Source of the DNA: Flaviaestuariibacter flavus
GTDB lineage: Bacteria; Bacteroidota; Bacteroidia; Chitinophagales; Chitinophagaceae
DNA: 64,000 nt
Reading direction: 5' to 3'
Assembly: GCF_004337505.1 (NCBI RefSeq)
Contig: NZ_SJZI01000008.1
Coordinates: forward strand, 137,914-201,913
This document shows positions 58,566-64,000 of this stretch, piece by piece. Position numbers and translations under genes: made by a program. Numbering within the stretch: position 1 is the first letter of the stretch; each line of letters begins with the position of its first letter. The notes beneath the pieces are model-generated. The model was not told the DNA's origin, did not search any database, and saw only the letters and a program-made list of their open reading frames with translations.

Positions 58566-60404
58566 CTAGCGACCCGCTTTCAGCAGCACGATCTTCCCAT
58601 CCATCGTACTGGCAAGCACGGCGCCGTTGCCAAGCGGGCGCACCGTATTCACCATCGAGTTGTCGATCTTGTGTGCCCAGCGCACCGCCCGGGATTCCGG
58701 GTCAATGGCATAAACGACGCCGTTGCGGGTACCGAAGTAGACGAGGCCGTCGGCCGCCACCAGCATCGAGGGCGCATGTTCGTAGCCGAAGCCGGCATTC
58801 AGCTTCCAGCGTGCCGGCGTCTTTTCGCGCGCGGCGGCAAAGGCCACCACCGTATCCTGCATCGTTTTTCCATAGATCGTTTTCCCGTCGGGCGAAATAC
58901 CGATGCTTTCGCGCACGGTGCTTTCGTTGATCCGCCAAAGCGTAGCACCCGTCTCCAGGTCGATGGCGCTCAGGTAGCGGTCGGGCGCCACCACAAACAC
59001 GGTTCCGCCCGACACTACGGGGATGCAGGCCGCCGGCGAATAGTTGATCACCGGCGAGCCGTTGCTCCACTTCCAGGCCAGCTCGCCCTTTGCCAGGTTC
59101 CAGGCATAGAGGTAGCGGTCCCAGGCGCCGAAGAGCAGGTAGTTGCCGGCGCGCACGGGCGTGCTGGTAACGGGCCCCTGCAGGCTGTCGAAGCTCCAGA
59201 GCAGGCGCCCGTTCCGCAGGTCGATGGCGCGGAAGCGGTGGTCGCTCGCCCCGATATACACGGTGTCGCCGCTGATCAGCGGGCTGCCGAGCACGGCCGC
59301 GTCGGCCTTTAACTTCCAGGCCAGACTGCCTTTATTCGTGAGGCAATAAACGTTGCCATCAGCGGAGCCGAATACCACCCGCCCTCCTGCCGTTGCCGGC
59401 GAGGAGAAAATGGGGCCACCGGTCTGAAAGCGCCACGAGGGCCTGCCGGTTTTCAGGTCGAAGGTTTCGAGCGTGCCATCCTGGTTGCCGGCAAATACGA
59501 GCCCGTTGGCATAGGCAGGTGTTGAAATCACGTTGGCAGGCGCGGCACGCCGCCACAACTCGTGCACAGAGGCAAAGCTGTCGTTGACGGCAAAGGAAGG
59601 GCGCGGGTAGGCCGCACCGTAATGCTGCTTCTGAAAAGCAGTGGCCGTCCACCGGCGCTCGGCGCCGGAGAGGGGCCTTCGTTCGGTAAACACGAAGGAG
59701 TCGCGCACATCCACCAGGTTGTAGCCGCCCTCCGCTTCTTTGGCGCGCAGGTTGGAGCGGCCCATCACGGCCGGAATGTCTTCGGCCTTTACCGGGCGGT
59801 TGCTGTGTCCGTGGCCGCAAAGGGCAAGCACGGTATTCTTCCGCTTCAGCAGGTCTACCACTTCATACCAGTTGTCGAGGCCCTCGTCGAGCGGGTAATG
59901 ATTGAGAAAAACCACGGGCTCCGCGGCGCCGATCTTTTTGAGTTCCGATTGCAGCCAGTTGACATGGCCACGGGGCACGTGCCCGTCGCTCATGCGCACG
60001 TAGGGGCCGGAGGCGCAGCCAAGGAAGTGAATTCCGTTGTGTATGAAATGAAAGCGGTCGGTGCCGAAGACTGATGCGAAGCCAAGTCCGCCGCTTTCAC
60101 TCCAGCCGGTATCGTGGTTGCCCGGGATGATGTACCAGGGTACGCGGAGCGAGTCGAGGATCTGCTTTGCAAGGGCCAGCTGGCGGTTCGTGCCGAGTTC
60201 GGTGATGTCGCCCGTAAGCACCACGAAGGCGACGTCGCTGCGGCGGTTGATGTCGACCACGGTGCGGCGCAGGTCTTCCTCGGCAAGCCCGCTGGGTGAG
60301 CCGATATGCGTATCCGAGATAAAGGCGAAGCGAAAGGCGGGTGCCTGGCCGGCAGCCCCGGCGGCCGCCAGCAGCAACAGGAAAAGGAGGGTAAGACGGT
60401 TCAT
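58566..60404 (-). CDS. Exported metallophosphoesterase fused to a PQQ-type beta-propeller
   Basis: 612 residues. Signal peptide about 1-20. Residues 23-260 are a calcineurin-like phosphoesterase with all metal-binding blocks: ISDTHIG, LTGDITE, PGNHDTG, FLNHYP and CGHGHSN. Residues about 290-610 are repeats of the outer-membrane-assembly/PQQ-dehydrogenase propeller type (WRFQTGGPIFSSPATAGGRV, LAWKLKADAAVLGSPLISGD, WSFDSLQGPVTSTPVRAGNY), probably seven or eight blades. Periplasmic or secreted; substrate unknown. It starts 17 nt after a short membrane protein gene. Confidence 0.92.
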   Translation of the reverse strand: MNRLTLLFLLLLAAAGAAGQAPAFRFAFISDTHIGSPSGLAEEDLRRTVVDINRRSDVAFVVLTGDITELGTNRQLALAKQILDSLRVPWYIIPGNHDTGWSESGGLGFASVFGTDRFHFIHNGIHFLGCASGPYVRMSDGHVPRGHVNWLQSELKKIGAAEPVVFLNHYPLDEGLDNWYEVVDLLKRKNTVLALCGHGHSNRPVKAEDIPAVMGRSNLRAKEAEGGYNLVDVRDSFVFTERRPLSGAERRWTATAFQKQHYGAAYPRPSFAVNDSFASVHELWRRAAPANVISTPAYANGLVFAGNQDGTLETFDLKTGRPSWRFQTGGPIFSSPATAGGRVVFGSADGNVYCLTNKGSLAWKLKADAAVLGSPLISGDTVYIGASDHRFRAIDLRNGRLLWSFDSLQGPVTSTPVRAGNYLLFGAWDRYLYAWNLAKGELAWKWSNGSPVINYSPAACIPVVSGGTVFVVAPDRYLSAIDLETGATLWRINESTVRESIGISPDGKTIYGKTMQDTVVAFAAAREKTPARWKLNAGFGYEHAPSMLVAADGLVYFGTRNGVVYAIDPESRAVRWAHKIDNSMVNTVRPLGNGAVLASTMDGKIVLLKAGR

Positions 60405-60420
60405 GACGGAGGATTCGCGG

Positions 60421-60816
60421 TTAGTCGGTCGACTGGTCGGGCGCCGGCAGGTTGAGGGACTGCGTATCGAGCTTGAGCGGCTCGCCGCCCTGGATCACCA
60501 TGCGGAGGTTTTCGAGCTGCTGCCCCTGGATGCGGACGGCTTTTTCGAGCGAGTCAGTCTTGTATTTGAGCTGGCGGTAAGCATGCCCGCCCTGCGTGGA
60601 GCCGTAGCCCGGGATGTAATATTTCAATGGAGTAAAAACGATGAGAGCCACCGTGAGCATCACCAGCAGCACGAACACGGAGCTGAGCAGCACGTATACG
60701 CTTCGCCGCGACAGGCGGAAAGTAACCACCTCCTCGTAGGTGTCTTCATTCATTACCACCAGCCGGTAACGGTTCTGCAGGCGCTTCAGGGTTGAGCCGG
60801 GATCAATTTTTGACAT
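60421..60816 (-). CDS. Membrane anchor resembling the N-terminus of Bacteroidota M23 peptidases, no peptidase domain
   Basis: 131 residues. The N-terminal YRLVVMNEDTYEEVVTFRLS and following membrane helix (VYVLLSSVFVLLVMLTVALIVFTPLKYYIPGYGS, about 40-73) look like the start of LytM/M23 proteins of this phylum. A short coiled coil (YKTDSLEKAVRIQGQQLENLR) follows. It then ends at residue 131 with no M23 domain, and the next gene starts immediately, so the catalytic part is absent rather than missed. Its job may be scaffolding beside porW/sprE. Confidence 0.75.
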   Translation of the reverse strand: MSKIDPGSTLKRLQNRYRLVVMNEDTYEEVVTFRLSRRSVYVLLSSVFVLLVMLTVALIVFTPLKYYIPGYGSTQGGHAYRQLKYKTDSLEKAVRIQGQQLENLRMVIQGGEPLKLDTQSLNLPAPDQSTD

Positions 60817-60904
60817 AATCTGGAATCTGAATATCGGGAATCTGTTGGCTTGTATGCAATCCGGTAAATGATACCTTCAGATTCCAGATGCATAGATTCC
60901 AGAT
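60816..60904. repeat. Inverted array AATCTGG/AATCTGA in the divergent gap
   Basis: Left words AATCTGG-AATCTGA-ATATCGGG-AATCTG (60817-60844); right arm CAGATTCC-AGATGCAT-AGATTCC-AGAT (60878-60904). It lies between the membrane-anchor gene and porW/sprE, which diverge here, so it cannot be a terminator for either. Confidence 0.82.
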
Positions 60905-61003
60905 CGTCCAAAAATACTTCGCCCCACCGGGATTATTAATTATCTCCCTATTTATACTATTTTGCCCGTTATTGCGTTACCCATCCAACTAGTTGTGCCG
61001 TTC

Positions 61004-63952
61004 ATGAACCGTCAAATACGTTTACTCCAGCTCCTGCTGGTGCTGGGCAGCTTTTTTGCCCTGCCCGCCCGTGCCCAGCTCGGATTCAATCTTGACATCA
61101 AAAAGCCGGAGCCTTTCGACAACCGCACCCTCAAATCGGAAAAGACACCCGACAAACGGATCAACACACCGAAGCGGCTCATGCAGAACATGGTGACGCA
61201 TTACAACTACTTCTTCAACGCCAACGCGAAGCTGAATGAAGTGATGGAGGCCGCCAAAAGCCAGCACAAAGACAATTACACCCGCCTCCTCCCCTTTTAC
61301 AATTATACCCTTGATGCCACCGCCGGCCAGGCCGCCGTGCTCGACTCCGTCATCATCAAGTCGAAGACGGGCATCGTGCTCCACGACCTGCGCAACGACT
61401 GGGTAGACAACCTTTACCTGCTTTGGGGCGCCGCCTACTACTTCGAAAAGAAATTCGATTCGGCCTACAATATGTTCCAGTTCATCAACTGGGCCTTTGC
61501 CGACAAGGAAAAAGACGGCTACTACCGCTACATCGGCTCCAGCCTGGACCGCAACAATCCCAACCAGATCTCTTCTCCCGAAAAGAAGGAAACGCTCCCC
61601 CGCCGCGCCTTCAACGAGCCGCCCTCCCGCAACGATGCCCTCGTATGGCAGGTACGCACGCTCATCCGCCAGGGCGCCTACGTGGAGTCGGGCTCACTTA
61701 TCAGCGCGCTGCGCAACGACCCCGCCTTCCCGGCACGCCTGAAGCCCGAACTCGAAGAAGTGCAGGCGCACTGGTATTACATGCAGCAGGTATGGGACTC
61801 TTCTGCCTACCACCTCGTTAATGCACTCAACGCCGCCGGCACCAGGCAGGAGCGCGCCCGCTGGGAATTCCTGGCCGCGCAGCTGTTCGAGCGCACCGGC
61901 CATACCGAGGAGGCCAAGTCCTGGTATAATAAATCGATCGATCACACCACCGACCCGGTGATGGACGTTTATGCACGCCTCAACCTGATCCGCATCAACA
62001 AGGAGGGCGGTGATAACTATATCGACCGCAACGTGGCCACCCTGGTGAAGATGGCCCGCAAAGACAAATACGCCGAGTACCGCGACGTCATCTACTCGAT
62101 GCTCGCACAGATGGAGCTGGAGCGGGGCAACTTTGTTGCGGCACAGGAGTACCTGAAAAAATCGGGCAGGTACAAGGCCGACAATGCCACCGCCAACAAC
62201 GATGCCTACCTCGCCCTCGCCGACCGCACCTACGACAGCCGGCAGTACCGGCAGGCTGCCTTTTTCTACGACAGTGTGAAGCTCGAAGGCCTTGATGCGC
62301 CCGACTCGCTCCGGGTGCTGGAGCGCCGCCCCGTGCTCACCCGCCTCGTTTATTTCGCCGGCACCGTCGACCGCCAGGACAGCCTGCAGCGCATCGCCGC
62401 CATGAGTGACGACGAGCGCAAAGACTTTATCCGCAAGATCGTGCGCCAGCTGCGCCGCGCCAAGGGCCTCAAGGACGAAGCCAACGCGCAGGCCTCCCGC
62501 GCCGCGGCACCGGCACCCGATATGTTTGGCGCCGGCCCCGCAACAAAGGGTGAATGGTATTTCTACAATGACAACGCGCGGAAGACCGGCCTTGCCAACT
62601 TCCGCGCCATCTGGGGCGACCGGCCCAACGTAGACAACTGGCGCCGCGCCACCGACGTGGCGGCGCAGCTCCGCTCACGCCAGCCCGAAGCTACCCGCAA
62701 TACCGCCAAGGCAGGCTCCGCCGCCAAAGCCGAAGATCCGCTCTCCTATGAAGCATTGGTGGAAGACATTCCGCTGACACCCGACGCGATGAAGCGCTCC
62801 AACGACAGCATACAGTATGCACTCCGCGGCCTTGCGCAGCTCTACGCAGGCGATATGAACGACTATGCCGCTTCCGTAGAAACACTGGAAGCCCTGCGCC
62901 GTCGCTACCCCCAGCCCGACAGCCTCGAGCAGGTACTCTTCGGTCTTTACCATGGCTACACACGCACCGGTAATACCGCGAAGGCCGAAGAAATGAAGCG
63001 CCTCCTGCAGCAGCAGTTTCCCAAAGGCCGCTATACCGCAATCGCCACTACCGGACTGGACCCGAACTCGGGCAGGCAGCAGCTGGCGGCCACCACGCAG
63101 GCATACGAAGAGATCTACGATATGTACCTCTCGGGCCGCTTTGCGGAAGCCGAAGCCGCGAAGCAGCGTGCCGACAGCCAGTACCGCACCAACACCTGGA
63201 ACCCGCAACTGCTGTACATCCAGGCAGTGGCCCAGATCAAACAACAGCAGGATAGCCTCGCACTGCGCACCCTCAGCACCCTCATTGCGCAAAACCCGAA
63301 AACGGTAATCGCCGACAAAGCCCAGACGATGGTGCGCGTGCTTGGTCGCCGCAAGCAGATCGAAGAGGAGCTGCGCAACCTGCAGGTGGAGCGCCCGAAA
63401 GAAGACACGCTGTACGTGGAGCCGATGCCCGTTGCCAAGGACGTGCAGCAGCAAACGATCGTGGCGCCGCGCAAAGACACCATCGCCGTGGTGAAGACGC
63501 TTCCCAAAAAGCCTTCGGGCATCGATACCGCTGCGCTGCGCAAACCGGTGCTCGTACCGCCGGCACCCAACAGCCCCTTCCGCTTCAGCCCCGATTCGGC
63601 ACACTGGGCCGTGGTGGTGCTGAGCAATGTCGACATCGTTTACGGTAACGAAGCCCGTAATGCCTTCAGCCGCTACAACAGCAGCCAGGGACGCAACTTC
63701 GACAGCCGCATCGAGCCGGTAAACGATGCCACCAAGCTGCTGCTCATCGGGCCCTTCGCCAATGCCACCGACGCCGCCAACTATGTGCTGACAGTAAAAC
63801 CCATCGCGGCATCACAGATCGTGCCCTGGCTCAAGGCGGGCAGCTACTCCTACAGCATCATCTCCAACGGCAACCTCAATGCGGTGAAGAACGCGAAGAG
63901 CATCGATGCTTACCGCGACTTCCTGGATAAGACGCTGCCGGTGAAGCTATGA
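61004..63952 (+). CDS. Type IX secretion system protein PorW/SprE
   Basis: 982 residues with TPR-like helical repeats. PorW (SprE in flavobacteria) is a periplasmic component required for T9SS secretion and gliding. Landmarks: early MVTHYNYFFNANAKLNEVME, the central KGEWYFYNDNARKTGLANFR with WGDRPNVDNWRR (about 540-570), and the C-terminal domain ending KSIDAYRDFLDKTLPVKL. Known PorW/SprE are lipoproteins, but the signal peptide here ends ALPARAQLG with no Cys. Start MNRQIRLLQL was used; a TTG 42 nt upstream is possible. Promoter TATTTTG near 60958 is imperfect. Confidence 0.9.
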   Translation: MNRQIRLLQLLLVLGSFFALPARAQLGFNLDIKKPEPFDNRTLKSEKTPDKRINTPKRLMQNMVTHYNYFFNANAKLNEVMEAAKSQHKDNYTRLLPFYNYTLDATAGQAAVLDSVIIKSKTGIVLHDLRNDWVDNLYLLWGAAYYFEKKFDSAYNMFQFINWAFADKEKDGYYRYIGSSLDRNNPNQISSPEKKETLPRRAFNEPPSRNDALVWQVRTLIRQGAYVESGSLISALRNDPAFPARLKPELEEVQAHWYYMQQVWDSSAYHLVNALNAAGTRQERARWEFLAAQLFERTGHTEEAKSWYNKSIDHTTDPVMDVYARLNLIRINKEGGDNYIDRNVATLVKMARKDKYAEYRDVIYSMLAQMELERGNFVAAQEYLKKSGRYKADNATANNDAYLALADRTYDSRQYRQAAFFYDSVKLEGLDAPDSLRVLERRPVLTRLVYFAGTVDRQDSLQRIAAMSDDERKDFIRKIVRQLRRAKGLKDEANAQASRAAAPAPDMFGAGPATKGEWYFYNDNARKTGLANFRAIWGDRPNVDNWRRATDVAAQLRSRQPEATRNTAKAGSAAKAEDPLSYEALVEDIPLTPDAMKRSNDSIQYALRGLAQLYAGDMNDYAASVETLEALRRRYPQPDSLEQVLFGLYHGYTRTGNTAKAEEMKRLLQQQFPKGRYTAIATTGLDPNSGRQQLAATTQAYEEIYDMYLSGRFAEAEAAKQRADSQYRTNTWNPQLLYIQAVAQIKQQQDSLALRTLSTLIAQNPKTVIADKAQTMVRVLGRRKQIEEELRNLQVERPKEDTLYVEPMPVAKDVQQQTIVAPRKDTIAVVKTLPKKPSGIDTAALRKPVLVPPAPNSPFRFSPDSAHWAVVVLSNVDIVYGNEARNAFSRYNSSQGRNFDSRIEPVNDATKLLLIGPFANATDAANYVLTVKPIAASQIVPWLKAGSYSYSIISNGNLNAVKNAKSIDAYRDFLDKTLPVKL

Positions 63953-64000
63953 TTCGTTTAGTTCGCAGGACAGATTAACGCCGGAAGCGTCGCTTGCGCG

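Overview
The window comes from a GC-rich member of the Bacteroidota, most likely a Chitinophagaceae-like lineage. Supporting signs are Bacteroidota promoters (TAnnTTTG, sometimes with a TTG 19-20 nt upstream), a type IX secretion protein (PorW/SprE) plus a secreted protein with a C-terminal sorting domain, class III glutamine synthetase, and families largely confined to this phylum (GLPGLI/DUF4412-like, DUF4382, Porin_10, HYC_CC_PP, DUF6261, head-GIN). No tRNA, rRNA, transposase, phage gene or CRISPR array was found. Most genes are ordinary chromosomal housekeeping genes.

Layout. 1-5.4 kb: 5'-part of rpsA, a PagL-like outer-membrane gene, a head-GIN lipoprotein, an HI0933-type flavoprotein and map. 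5.4-17.6 kb: the S10-spc ribosomal operon (rpsJ to secY), read leftward from a consensus promoter at 17.63 kb. 17.8-23.3 kb: a DUF4382 lipoprotein, fusA, an oppositely oriented lysine/alanine-rich histone-H1-like gene, rpsG and rpsL. 23.5-34.3 kb: ilvE, a rightward five-gene unit (psi-like protein, rdgB, ECF sigma factor, membrane partner, thioesterase), aroE-comA, a TPR protein, a GLPGLI-type protein and yidC. 34.5-43.4 kb: a 21-bp tandem array, a macro-domain gene, pyrG, purL, a polytopic membrane protein and glnN. 43.8-49.4 kb: a leftward four-gene metal-handling locus (HYC_CC_PP, two HMA proteins, an outer-membrane protein), then punA and a Porin_10 gene. 49.4-64 kb: a delta-60 repeat T9SS substrate, a lipoprotein, a tandem repeat block, a DUF6261 protein, sucC, an acetyltransferase, a SprT-like protein, bactofilin-AtpZ genes, a phosphoesterase-propeller fusion, a truncated LytM-type anchor and porW/sprE.

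Work done together. The left half is translation and secretion (ribosomal proteins, EF-G, SecY, YidC, Map). The middle mixes nucleotide, amino-acid and central metabolism (PyrG, PurL, RdgB, PunA, IlvE, AroE, GlnN, SucC). The right end is envelope biology: T9SS, its probable substrate, bactofilin and porins.

The least ordinary feature is between the genes. Many intergenic gaps hold inverted or tandem arrays built from degenerate 7-8-nt words. One family (words like GATGTCT, GATCTCC ending in GATTTG) occurs at least seven times. Other loci use a different word with the same period and the same two-arm layout, and several arrays enclose an intrinsic terminator. Such arrays also sit between genes inside the ribosomal operon. 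I do not recognise this as a described element class. Also notable are two stem-loops with identical loops but different stems in the ribosomal operon, and a 12 x 21-bp array ending in a perfect 30-bp palindrome beside the macro-domain gene.
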